From: Balanoglossus misakiensis
Lineage: Eukaryota; Hemichordata
Assembly (NCBI GenBank): GCA_040954595.2
Contig: CM082590.2
Location: 4,526,001 to 4,590,000 of the forward strand
Direction: 5' to 3'
DNA length: 64,000 bases
The notes beneath the pieces were generated by a model. The model saw only the letters and a list, made by a program, of their open reading frames with translations. It had not been told where the DNA came from and searched no databases. The translations under genes were made by a program, and so were the position numbers. This document shows, one piece after another, positions 35,263-47,938 of this stretch. Position 1 is the first letter of the stretch; each line of letters begins with the position of its first letter.

Positions 35263-35502
35263 TTGCAGTCAAATATAAAACAACAACTTCTGTTTGTCGA
35301 GAGTCTAGGTCCAAACAACACATTGGAAATTCCAGGCTTGTGTGTGTTCCCCTGTACTCTCAAAATTACTAAGGAACATGTACATAAGAATTTGCATGGG
35401 TTCTTCAGACCAGTTGTAAGTGATTCACAGTTAGGTTTTCGTAAAGGTTTCTCAAATGACACATTGCTATGCAAAATGGTAAATGTTCATCAAATAGTCT
35501 AA
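35263..35502 (+). pseudogene. Possible reverse-transcriptase relic
   Basis: An open frame contains FRPVVSDSQLGFRKGFSNDT, which resembles the block 2 region of non-LTR reverse transcriptases (Q-x-GFRKGxST). Nothing similar extends on either side, no YxDD motif is seen, and the call rests on a short match only. Confidence 0.28.
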
Positions 35503-37896
35503 ATGGTCTTATATATTTTACGTAATTTGTTTGACCTGGCATATTATAATTTACTACTTTAAAATCGTCACATCTACAATACCAATAGAAAATCATTGCG
35601 ATGATAGATACACGTTACAAACAGTGACAAGCCGTTTTTCTTGAAATGCTGAATTGCAAATATCTGCTTTTGACTGGCGTGTATGTCTAATTTTGGTCAG
35701 GGATTTCAGATCGCTTCCTTACAAGGCACCACGGAACAGTCACTAATAATTTAAACAATCGATTCGCTGGATGTTTCAAGCAATTCCCATGCTTACAGTT
35801 GAACAGATAGCTCCAAATGGCCTACAACATGTTCTCAACGGATGACCTCAAGTGACCCAACGTGCTCTGGATATAAGGCAGAATAATAAAAACCGCGAAA
35901 ACCTACCATTTTTCTAAAGACGTCATTTCAAGTTAAGAAACAACACTGAAAATTACTTTAACAATTCAGAAACGGATTCAGATAGAGATAACGTTCTCAT
36001 GATTTTTGTCTAACCGCTATAGGAAATAACACAGTTTAAAAATATAATAAACAGAATACACTTTACATAAATTATCCCTCGAACACTCTCTACAAAAAAT
36101 TCTCAACGTGGAAATGTTCATAATAATATATAATGAACTTTCAAATTGCATCAAAGAATAGCGTTATGGTTATGACTTTGTTTGCACCAGCTCCTTAAGG
36201 TAGTATGTTCTTCGGGGACATATTTTCAGTCAAGTTGTATTCCCCAAGCCTTTAAGGATGTACGCGCAGAACATAAACTAGAAAATGTGCGCATTCTCCA
36301 TAGGATTACATTAATAAATGCTAGAAAACATTCTTCTACTATTGTCATTTACACGAAATTTTACACATAGCTCAATCAAGTAAAATACATTCAGTGGTCA
36401 AATAAAATCGTATGGTCACCGCGCTCCATTTTGACATAAATTTCGTTAAATATTTTGCCCATACACAAACCATTGGTGAAAAATGCTGAGTCAGCAGTTT
36501 TCTTTTATTATCGACTAATTTCATGGCTCTGAAATTTAAAAACAGGCGTGGTGACTCCTATATTATTATACATACAAAGGTGAACCCAAAAATCTACAAT
36601 CAAAAGAAATGACAATACTTTCAATTTTACTGAACGTACATTATAGTTTTTGTATTATAGTGCGTGGGATTTTTTTTCTACATAGAAAACTGGGTATTCA
36701 CCATCTTGTTTTCATTTCTAAGGAGTTGATACAAAGATTGGTGGCCATTTTTGAACACGTGTTATTTGGTTCCTAATTTATTTCAATTTCATCGCTAGAA
36801 ACAAAAGGACTAAGTCAAAACGTTACAGTATGATATTCCGATTATTTATCACAATTTCGTTGATTCTCTGGTACAGCAACAGAACATAGTACGACCTACT
36901 TAGTAGAGATATCTCGACAATATGTCGGTCAGGTCACCTTGAGTGACTGAAGGTGTGTTTGCCTTATAGATTAACGTCCACACACAGTATCTACACTTTG
37001 ATTCTTTATCAATGTTATCATTAACAGGTACATTCAACGAGTGTCACCTAATTAATTAAGCTTATACGTCAAACTGTTTATCACTCAGGCAATAATTCGT
37101 GGGCTTAAGGGAGATCACTTCATTGAAAATGAGAATCGTACGTGTCATTGTGGATTGGAGACAACAACCCACATTAAGTATTAAGAATCATCCTGTACTA
37201 TTGTACATATAGATGTACAAACTTTTTTTAAGTTAACCCATGGTCGGTAATTATCAGGGCAAGTTAAATTTCAAATTTTAAAATCAACAACAAATCCCTT
37301 TCTCTTACAATGGTTGCTGGGTAGTCCATACTTACACTAATCATTGGCTTAGGAGGCAAAACTGATATTTTACATGATGATTTTACATGTAATATATTTA
37401 TTGCTTAAACATCATGTTATATTGTACATACAGGCGAACAAACCCTTTTTAATGTTAACCCTGGTCGAGAAATATCAGGGACCATATTAATTTTCAATCT
37501 TAAAATTAGCAACAAAACTCTTTCTCTCTAAATGCTTGTTTGGCAGTTTATATACTTGCACCTATCATTGGAAAGTACTGGTATATATTTAACGCGCGTA
37601 TATATTTTTTGAACACTATTTCTGTTTAAAAACAAATCTGGAGAAAAATAAGATCTCTGCCACGTTTATGTTTACATGTTTAGTGGCTGAATATGATCAA
37701 GACACCTTACGTAGGATCATGTGTAGAGCAGAGTGAAAAAATTGACAAGAAGAAAGGAATTGGCATAAATATCTGTCGAGACAACAAAGGTATTTGATAA
37801 ACTTAATTTTGGTCAATTCTCGGGGTCAACCTTTACCATAATAACGACAGTGTCTGATCAACTTTGTAAATCCATGCACACCGGTCCATGTGCTTA

Positions 37897-39231
37897 GGCC
37901 AAAAAAAAAAGAGTTTTGTTTAGCGTCCTCGCGCGCGTCACTTTTAAACATGCGCGTCGAGGCTTTTTTTTTCGTAATTTTCGAACCCGGAAATCAACAG
38001 TTCAGTGTTTTCTCCAGGACGCGCGATCGCGCGATTCCCCCTATTTTACACTTGAAGCGCCCCTTGTAACAAGTTCAGGGGGCGGCAATCGCCCCTTCGT
38101 GAGCAGCCCACCCGGCCTGTACATGCGCGTCCAAGCCTCAATAGCAGGCACCGTCAGTCAAAACACTGGGAAAACGGCCGATATTACTGCGTGCTGGCCT
38201 ATACATTTCAACTTCCCACCCCCCAAAACTATGTTGTAGATGACTTTCACATTCATTCACGTGTAATTTAGCTCCAGGGCTGTAGTGTGCAATTGTTGGA
38301 ACAGCCTATCTGGATACCGTCTAAATTTAGAGCACACACTCTGCACTCAAGTGAACTTGTTGTTATGGCGACTTTTGAAATTGGGTTGGCAAAACGTAAC
38401 AATTTTATGCAAATTAAAGAAACTGCGTTCCTGCCATGGCGATTATCAAGAATGTATCAGTTTTCCATGACCTTGTTTTCTTACTTAGAAAGGAAAGTCA
38501 TTCAATATGTACAGAGACTGTTTATTTGAGTAGTGTGCCTAGCCACAGATGGGGATGTGTAGGCAGAAATCTGAAGAAATATATACCACTTCAATTTATT
38601 TAACTATTAATGGTTTCACAATCTAATATTTTGGCAGCTATAAAACTGAAACTTTTAAAATCAAACAAGAATTTTTTTCTCAGGTATAGTATTAAAGAAA
38701 GACACTATTGTTTTTGCAGTTGCATTTTTTTTTATTCATTTCACTCTACTTGCCAGGGGAGCAGTTAATCAGTCACTCTCCTACCACTTGTGTAATTAAT
38801 TTCAGGAGAGTTATTTTCAGCTCTCCAGCATTTTTTAAATTACATGCCCTGAAAGTTATGCAAGCTGGTGTCTTCCTCTGCAAAATCTACTAATTTGAAG
38901 TAGAAAAAACTGTAACTGTTAATATGTTGTCAAGTTCACATGTAAAGTGTTGTAATTTACTTATGCTTTTTTTAATATGGAATGAAGGCAGTTAGTAAGT
39001 TAACCTTCAAAATTGTCATTCCTTGATGTTTACCTAATTAACATAAATTATGCAAATCATGATTCCCCCCTACTTTGACCAAATCCCCCCCTTAATTTTG
39101 GACTATTAAAGAAATATTTGCTGTTCTTGTTTCGCAGAAAAAAAAAAGAAAAAAAAAAAAAAGAAACCGCGTCACCGCATCAATTTTGAGATTTTGCTTG
39201 GACGCTAAACAAAACTCTTTTTTTTTTGGCC
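37897..39231. mobile_element. PIF/Harbinger-like non-autonomous transposon with 32-base perfect TIRs
   Basis: The left TIR (37897-37928) starts GGCC, A10, GAGTTTTG; the right TIR (39200-39231) is its exact inverse complement. TTA flanks both sides (37894-37896, 39232-39234). Two paralogous copies of the host repeat hold the empty site: GTGATTATTTCAA at about 33240 and GTGCTTACTTCAA at about 34358. A TWA target duplication is typical of PIF/Harbinger elements. A 107-codon open frame inside has no transposase features, so the copy is called non-autonomous. Confidence 0.82.
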
Positions 39232-39999
39232 TTATTTCAATAACTAGTAAAGATCAACGCTATATTTCAACCCTCTAACTTTATACAATCTGTAATCACA
39301 ATACTAGGCTTAAAATTTGGTAGGGGGCTTCTAAATATGTTTAGTTTAATGGCATTCTTCCTGTAGATAATTTTCTAGATACTCTGAAATTTGGATTTGT
39401 CTTAGCAGGTCATTCATTGCTTAAAAGGTAACAATTCGTTTACATATTTTATCTTTTCAAATGTAAATGTGATCATGGAAGAGATAATTACTAAACACGT
39501 GTGGGCGATGTCAAAATTAGCAATACCTCTATATTACATCCCCACAATAAAATGGTCGCGTCTGACTTGGTATTATCCTATCACAGCGCTAACGCGTATA
39601 GTGGCAGACGAGTATGCGTGTTGCTTAAACGCTCGTACGCGGCCATGGTAACCATGGTGCGGCATCCAGCTATGCCACTGAACGATTAGCGTGCATTAGT
39701 ACCGTGAAGTTTGTTTCTTCACATTAATAAAGTATTGCATGTCTAAAATATATAACGCTCTCTTATTCTGACTAAGTCTTACAGCTGACATATAAATCAG
39801 AGTTAGTAGCAATAGAGAAATACAATCTTACCTGTCACAACAAATGGCGGAACTTTTCTACACGGTCACACAGCACCACATCTTATGCAGCTCACGGCCA
39901 GTCGAATAATGTCGACAACCGGTGTGGGTAGATGAGAATGACTGGGTGTGTTAATGTGCAAAGCTGTTTATTGGTTAATTTTTTAGTTCAACTGATAAA

Positions 40000-42900
40000 A
40001 ATGACGTCAATCACTCCGGACAGACCTAACAGAATGTCCAGTGTGGAATAACTAATTATTTCAACTATTGACGACTCTGTCTCTAATTACAAATCTGATT
40101 GTCCCTGTAACAATGACCTGGCTGTGATCCAGCGCAGCCACTGGTACCGGTTGGAACAGAAATATATTATCACCATTCCGTTTAATTCATTTCTCAGAAT
40201 TGTTTTTCAATGCATGATATCATTCAACATTTCTAATACATTTGAAATAAACAGCTTACTACGCTTACATTCTTACATTCTAAGCTTGACATTTTTATAT
40301 CTGTGGCGGAATATAAGAATATAATCAGTTGTTGATATAAACAGAGGCCACATTGACTGCACATCAGAAAATCTTGGTGTAAGTAGCTAATACATATAAG
40401 TCAGGTAGGGTGAACACACTCACGCTGGAAATATTTTATTAACCATCTGACATGTAAATTGCAACGTTTGGCTTTATTGTAGGCTATTACGGTTTAAGGC
40501 AGCGTTCACAAACATTATTGGAGGGCCATGATTATTAAGGAAAAAACATTGTCATTTTATTCTAACAACTCCTGGCACCTGCAAACAATTCAAGTCAGCC
40601 TACCCACTTCCTTTCCAAAATTATTTAATTTTAGAGACGGACACTGCGCTGTGAAGCATTAATAACTGACCAAAAGGGGATTAAATATTTACTTTAACAT
40701 GTTCCAGTATGTTTTATCCTTGCTGCAATTTTGTCTTCTGTTCATGTTCTTTTCTTGCTCATTCCCAATAAAATTGGTTAGCAGATTTTCTCTACCTGCA
40801 ATTATTAAATACAATTTTGTTTTGCTTGATTGTATCAAAGACTCTAGAGTCTATGGTTGTATTGGAGGATGGTGGTCGTGATTGTGTTGACCTGTTTATT
40901 TTGTATGACCGAATACTATCTTTAATCCTCCAGACAGGATTTGATAGCTGTCTGCTGTTTGCATGTTTGCTGTGTGTGAACGAATAGGCGTGGTTGTTGT
41001 GACGCGTCCTGAATGTGCGGTCAGTCAATCAAATACAACACCTCACATCACCTTTGCTCGAAGTGACTTGATATTGTGGACGATGACCTGACATTGTCCA
41101 TCAAGAGGGCAGTGGACCTTGGTGCAGCAAAGACATGGGGGGATTTTTTGGTTGTTGTTGATTGTTGTTGTTGTTGTTGTTCAATATTGCACCGATTGTA
41201 TGAGTTGATTGGACTCACAATGTTTCCCCTGCAGCTGTAACTGATATTCAAGTTGTAGTTTTCAAACTCTTATTCGGTTTGGGTGACTTTGGGTAATGCC
41301 TCTTGGTAAGACGTGGAAACATACCTCCGATGGTGGTCATAACATTATTGTTGTAATTCTTTTTTTTTCAAACCTGTTGATGTTAATTTGTGTTTTTGTT
41401 CTTATGCGGCATTTATCATCACTGAATACACTAGCTTTGAGTGTATAATTGCAGAAAAAATGCTGATTGATTGAATTCCTTTGTTTCACATGAAATACAG
41501 AATACTCGCGTGCTTTGAGGGATTACGTTTATACAAATGTCGAATACTTCCGATAATTATTACCTTTTAGATGTCCTTTTAAACTGTCTAAATTATCTGA
41601 TATTTAGAATGTCCCTCGTTAACCCAATTTTCAATTGTGGTAAAATAAAAAAACGTTTGGTCACTCTTATATGTATATGTTACATTTCGGTATTTTTGTT
41701 ATAAAGTGGGCTCGAATATACGCAAAGTAACACTGCATGTATACGCTTGTATTAGTGGGAGGGGGAAGCACCTGGCTGGTTGACACACGGGAATTGACAC
41801 TTCTATTTGTTCTGTAGAAACCATGGGTGAGGGACTGAGATAATCTTTGCACACATTGGCATTACAGCGTGGTGATTTGAACTTTGGCAATTTATTAGTA
41901 GCACTCCAAACTCCATCTATCTTAGACCACAGTCACTCTGTTTCAAATGCTGTACACGTATATGAGGGACTGTTTTCAAAAAGATACTAAAGAAGGCGAT
42001 AATTATCGCAAAATTCCAATATTTTTAAAAGGCTCTACTCAAAGTGGGTGCAATTACCATTGTAAACCGATATTAATTCATTCTTGCTTTTACCACAGCA
42101 ATCACACAAACTCAAACGTTTGTACACTATGCAATACGGTATGGGAACTTCACAGAAGATATGTGAAACAATTTCCTATGACCACTGTTCATGTGGGAAT
42201 GATCGGATTTAGTGATATGATTATTTAGAGTTTATTTTTCAGGTTTAACAGGCGGGCTGGAGGTGTTGATGCTGCGTGGACTTTAGCATATTCTCGGTGT
42301 GGGGTTGGGCTACACTACATGCAACTTGCATGTGCCATCTTGTTTCAGAGTCGTTTTGCTGCCATGTCCCCAGACTCTCTTCTTGCTTTGGCGATAGCCC
42401 GCGCGAAGGAGTCTGGGTAACCGAGACTAGGGTTTAAAGTTCCCTATCTACACTGCGTAATGTTTAAGTGATTTAGGAGTGGAATGGTCGGAGTCTTGTA
42501 GTTATATCGTAGTATGCCAACCCAGCGGGGGCGCTCGTCATGTCACGGTCCTGTCGGCCGAATTGCAGGATGGGTGGGCGGGTGGGAGCTTGAGTCTTAA
42601 CCCGCCGTATAGTGAGATGTCACCAGATGCACTACTTTCTCTATATTTATATGCTAGTATATACATATTCATAAATCTATGCATATTCATCCTAGGTTTA
42701 ACCAATCATCACGCAGTGTAGACAGCGTCGTAATTGATACTGAGATGGCCATACACTACAGCGCCATCTGTGGTAGCATTTGATGATGCCTAGGGTGTGG
42801 AAGGGACATGCGCAGTCGGATCGAGTCGGGGGAGGGGGGGGGGCAGAGTTCAAATGTAATGTTGTGTATAATGTAAGTCGTGCTAGTGACGTCTGTCATG

Positions 42901-43939
42901 TCTATGAATAAATCTTCTCGATAGTAGACAACCAGACCAGTGTCCTGTGCATTTGGTATTTAGCATGTAAATAGGGGAAAAGCGATATCTGGAAAGAGGG
43001 GTGATAAAACATCCAAAAATACAAAACATAGTCCCCCTTTACATCAAAATGCTCTATTTCCTTATTATTAGTGTCGATTTATTTCATGTCGCTTGAGATA
43101 AGCGTTGAGTCAAAGTTTATTACTGAACCAAAATGTCTGCGAAATATTGGCATTTATGCTTGAGAATATTTCTTTTCTTCTTAATCCATATTTCTGTACT
43201 TGTAACAGGCGTCACTGATATCTAGATCGCAGATACCCTTCAGACCAATGGTCGCAAACCACGGCCTCTTTAAGGCAACAGTTTAAGCTAGAAGAGGATT
43301 CACGTTCCAAGTTAAACTCACTCACAGCCCCTCTCGCCGCCCACACAGACCTATACATGTCATCTATATCAACTCGACCTACACCGGTGTTACCTTCATG
43401 TATCGAGTGCTTATCCTTTGCTAAACTGTTGAGGGCGCGTCACTTTACGTCAAAATGCTCTATTTCCTCGTCCCTTCATCCAGAGAGCAGCGATTCTTCT
43501 CTGTCCATGTTATGCCAGAAAGCTGATACGACACCCTATTAACAGAACCCGGCACAACCCACCAGATAATGGTGCAATCCAAGCTGCCTCCGCCGTCCCT
43601 TCACTATAACCGACTACAGAATGACAATCAAAAATGCTTCACCGATAACACTTTTGAGTATATTGGTCAAAGAGGTTCTACATAAACGTTTTAAGTGGCT
43701 CTTCTTCGAGATGGAATGGTTTTGTGTGAATATAGCACTGGCGCGCGAAGCGATCGAAACTACCGCATTGAACGAGCCCTCCTACCCAGCGTTCCCGGGT
43801 GTCATTGCCTGAGCATGCGTAGAAGTAGTACGAGGCAATCTGGCGCGCGACAATGTGTAGGCCACATTAGCTCGAGTGAACTAAATTTGACTGTTTTTCG
43901 GAGTTTTTCCACGCATTTCCTTTTAAAGAATAGAGTGTG
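40000..43939. other. Intergenic stretch without recognised features
   Basis: AT-rich sequence with short open frames only, none with domain-like composition. A G-run lies at 42831-42843. No tRNA or rRNA was noticed. Confidence 0.5.
41150..41182. repeat. (GTT)n microsatellite
   Basis: GTTGTTGTTGATTGTTGTTGT, intergenic. Confidence 0.9.
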
Positions 43940-44640
43940 GTTCTGTCCGACCTCAGACATTTACCGACTGTGTTCAAGACTGGTTTTTAAACGAACCGGG
44001 TGAATTATTCGTGATTGAATTAGGCCTATGTCCGCTGTCACGTTGTAGGCTGCCGGGCTGGCCGCCCTAACTAGCTACCGCCCAGGGAAGTGTGTTACGA
44101 TGTACTGTAGGACTAGACTAGACTGGTTTTTGGTGTGGTCTGTGGTTGCTTGAGCTTGGACTAAGTGTTGTCGCAGGTGCCTTTGGAAAGCTAACTTCAG
44201 CGTTCTGGGTCTCTAGCAACTTGAGTTAGAGATCTGGTTCGGGGCACTAGCGTCAGTGCTGGTTCAACCTTGGGTCAACATGGGTCTTTTCATGTTGCTT
44301 GTTTTTCAGCTCGGTTCCGTCGTTATAGCGACGGGCCAGTCTGCTCAGATGGCGATGTAAATATCAAAAGCAGTCGATAGTGGTTAGGTCAGAGTGCAGT
44401 GTTGATGATATTTCAAGCAACGGAAGGGCTAGTTCCTTGGAAAATTTATGCAAAACTTGCAGTAGAATATAATTGCATGAATATATATTTAAGTGATTTC
44501 TTAAGTCTTGCTCTTGCAGCCTGCACATAAAATTAAATTGAAAACTCAAATTACCGAGTTGAAAGTAAAACTTCTGGGCGCATTTATTAACCCTTTAGGC
44601 GTGTAAATGTTTCTTGATTGGTGTATAGTAGATGGAAATC
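43940..44640. repeat. Near-identical repeat, copy 2
   Basis: Same orientation as the copy at 1-715, downstream of gene B. It follows TTAAAGAATAGAGTGTG and passes into a rearranged segment with a GGTCCCAT-family end. Confidence 0.9.
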
Positions 44641-44739
44641 AATAGATTGTTTTAAAGAGGCCAGCTGTTCTATTTAGTGTATGTACAGTACATATGCCAT
44701 TGGCAGCTTATGGGTCAGTCAGTACTTGCCCATTGATCT

Positions 44740-44900
44740 CTCGCTATGTGTGTCTGTCTGTATGTGTATGGCCATGTACTCCGGTGTAGACTTTTTCTTG
44801 TGTAATAACTCAATGGGACCACTGTGTCCTTGACGCGATTTTTACATTTCCATATTTAGATATGGTTAGGTCATATCTGCTTGCCAATGTTACCTGCAGT
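44740..44900 (-). mobile_element. GGTCCCAT-family terminal fragment
   Basis: CAATGGGACCACTGTGTCCTTGACGC is followed by a stretch like 54690-54740 (TATCTGCTTGC). It is a rearranged end fragment inside the repeat downstream of gene B. Confidence 0.5.
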
Positions 44901-45144
44901 GTTCTCTAAACAAACATAATTTTTAAAGCTTTGAGTCAATTTGAAGATTTATAAGAAGTTCTCTGAATCTTTACTTTGCATGCATTGTGGATAATTTCCT
45001 TGAGTCACCAGTGAGTCAGTGGTGCATCATATGGGCTTAGAGGGCACACTCACATTGACAAAACTATACCCCAAAGCGTTGCATAATGGTCCCAAGCAGA
45101 CATACATTTCCATAACTTCGCCTCCATAGGTGTAGGAACCAGAA

Positions 45145-45401
45145 GGGGGGGGGGGGGGGTCACTTGCCCCCCCCCCCCCATCCAATGCTGAAGTACGGGG
45201 GGGGGGGGGCAAAGAAATACTTGTGCCCCCCCCCCCCCAACTTTAGGGACAAAAAAATGTGGTTTGGAGATTGTTATATTACAAAATTTTCTAATGTCAG
45301 AGGGGGACACCCCTTCCCACACTCACCCCTTTCATTCTTTCACACCTTTCATGTATTGCCTGGTGTACCTGCGCAGAGTACTTGCCCCCCCCCCCCCCCA
45401 C
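45145..45401. repeat. Alternating G-run and C-run cluster
   Basis: Runs of about 13-16 G or C alternate at about 45147 (G), 45167 (C), 45197 (G), 45226 (C) and 45385 (C), separated by 7-20 bases with CACTTGC or TACTTG next to the C-runs. Other isolated C-runs lie at 1141, 16908, 26322, 45691 and 57964. Confidence 0.9.
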
Positions 45402-45920
45402 CATCAATGCTAACTTTGATCGGCGAAGGTTAAATTTGTCCTCCCCAACATCGTAGAGTTAATTTGCTTTTGAGTTCATTAAAATGCAGCTTTGAGCTCT
45501 GTATTTAATAAAATTTTCTAACATGGGAGGGGGCACCCACTCCCAAACCCATCTTTACCAATTCTACTAACTATTGTAATGACTTGTCCTTTTAATTTGT
45601 TCATATATTAATTTAATTATTTTAATTTATTCATGTATGCACATTTCCATTGTAAGTCATTCACCACAAGAATGTAGGTTACATTTGCACCCCCCCCCCC
45701 ACCATGAATTGCTCCCTAAGCCACTTGCCTCGCAAATTATTCGTACAATGTGTACTTTCATCCATTTGAATAAGGCTTCCAACAAAAGGTATTACATAAT
45801 TAAATGTAGATTTAAAAATTATTTTTCAGTTAAAATGAATATAGTGCAAACAAATTCTGAAAATATTGTCTCAATTTTATTCAAACCAAATTGCCAATAT
45901 TGAAATGAATTCTTCAAATA

Positions 45921-46078
45921 CATGTCATCAATAATTGAAATATGAGGGGTAAGTTCAGTATGTTCTAAAATAATTCAATACAAACAAAGTTGTCCTAATC
46001 ATGTCATCAATAATTGAAATATGAGGGGTAAATTCAGTATGGTCTAAAATAATTTAATACAAACAAAGTTGTCTTAAT
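45921..46078. repeat. 79-base tandem repeat, two copies
   Basis: CATGTCATCAATAATTGAAA recurs at 45921 and 46000, each followed by TATGAGGGGTAA and CAAACAAAGTTGTC. The repeat follows the 3'-flank segment shared with 1500-1525, where only one copy is present. Confidence 0.9.
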
Positions 46079-46079
46079 C

Positions 46080-47938
46080 GTGACAGCTGTCCCTGACACA
46101 GATGTACACATGGCCAATACGGGCACTGGCTAAACACATCTGTTTGACCCACATCTATTCACTTCACAAGTTTACCTTCACACTGATAAACTAGGGATTG
46201 ACCAACCAGGTTAACATATTTGGGGGAAAATGTCCTTAAAGCATAGAAGGGATGCTTTTACAGGAACAAAATCCGAAACAAAAGGGTCAGATCCGAGTGA
46301 ATAATCCATGCTGGCCAGTTTCTGTGTGGGGGATATTTGTGTTGTGAAATTACAAGCTTGATACTTCACATATTCTTTAAAACACAATGTAGAAAACGTA
46401 CATACAACAAGATTTTGAAAGGAAACATAACATTAACTGTGACTTGGGAGTATTACCAATTTGTGTATATTGAACATATCTGTAGCGATAACAATAAGAT
46501 GTGGTTTAAGTATTTTATCGACAAAATTATCAGATTGTACAGATGGTCTTAGAAAAACCTTGGTTATTGAGCTGTCTTAAACACAGAAACTCCTGAAGTT
46601 TTTTGTCCTATTACTGAATATTCAAGCCGATATTGTCATTGCAATTAACCTTGTCCCTGTTGGATCAATGGATAAAGAGAACACTGAGTTAACATGATAT
46701 AAAGTCTGTCCCCACATGTCTGAGTAATGGTCCCATACATGAGAATTCACTGACAGATGGAATGTTATCTTTAAGACAGTTGGTTTTGATCCAATGGAAA
46801 TGAAACAAATCCATTTAATTTTGCATACATCACACATTGATATGCATAATTAAAGACATTAAACCTGTGACAGAAAAAAATAACATACCGCATATATTTC
46901 AAGTTCTGCAAAAAATACAAGTCACAAATAGTATTATATTAACACACCAAAAACTACCTTATATTCATAAACTTAGCCCGAAAGTTGCAAATGAATGTTT
47001 TAATGGAAACATTCATGATTCAAGAGGACATTAAAACATGAAATTATTGATAGTTTTAAAAACGCAAGTTACATAATTCTACATTGATGCACAATTCATA
47101 TTAGAACTTGGTGTAAGGACAGACAATCTCCTTCTCTCTCTATTAAACATAGATTTGGCTACACATCAACAGAATGTGTTTAATGTCAGCTGTGGTATAC
47201 TAGTCCATAAAAGACATCCCCACTTAAAATGCAAATATAAATTGAGATACTCCAATCCAATTAACCTTGGTCATTTGATTATGTTACAAATGCAACCTCA
47301 AAGTGAATTCTCTCACAAGAAGATTGAAAGGCCACATTTTTGTTTATCAAATCATAGGATTGGTCTCTGCACATAGGATACTGCATGAGCAGTGTTCCCA
47401 TCATATAGCAAGTGCTTAAGACGTCATTTCATCCACTTTGACAAAGTTTTTTGGCCTATGAACATATGGTAAATGGGGCATCTAACTGGAAGATCTATTG
47501 TATAATTTGCTACAATTAAAAACAATTCCTACCATATCTAACCAAAGATCAAACATGAAATATTTCACTCTTTTGTCGAAATTTGACATTAATGGAACTG
47601 TTTGTGGGATGTATCCGAATAAAATGTATATATTTTAGTATTCCTTGTACTTGGAAATAATGTCACAACTCTGCCATTATATACACAATGCGAAATACAG
47701 TTACTGCGTAGTACATGTGTGGCCAGATCCAAATTCTGTAGTGTTTGGAATCTACCAGTCTTGCACCCTCATGAGATGTTTGAGAGTACATTATGGATGC
47801 TAGGGTGTATTGATGGAAATGTTCGATTTATGTTTTGGTAACATTCATGCCCATGTATTGTGCTATCACAGATACAATACCGTATGTTAACGTAGAGTAT
47901 TGTGATAATCTTTGGGTGACACCCACATCAGTATGTCT
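46080..47938. other. 3' flank of gene B
   Basis: AT-rich, no domain-like reading frame; it probably includes the gene B 3' UTR. No clear polyadenylation signal was placed. Confidence 0.4.

Larger units (their letters stand above)
31130..39760. repeat. Three degenerate direct repeats of about 2.5-3 kb between the genes
   Basis: Landmarks repeat in order: TTGATTCTCT near 31436, 33900 and 36853; a GTTTG..TTGATAAAC stretch near 31526, 34088 and 36957; GATCAACTTTGTA near 33206, 34319 and 37857; CACGTGTGGGCGATGTCAAA near 33629 and 39497. Units start at about 31.13, 33.9 and 36.6 kb. The third is interrupted by the Harbinger-like element. No gene was recognised. Confidence 0.7.

Noticed and set aside
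37916-38239. 107-codon open frame inside the Harbinger-like element
   Set aside because: No transposase motif; it starts inside the TIR region and looks like composition-driven sequence.
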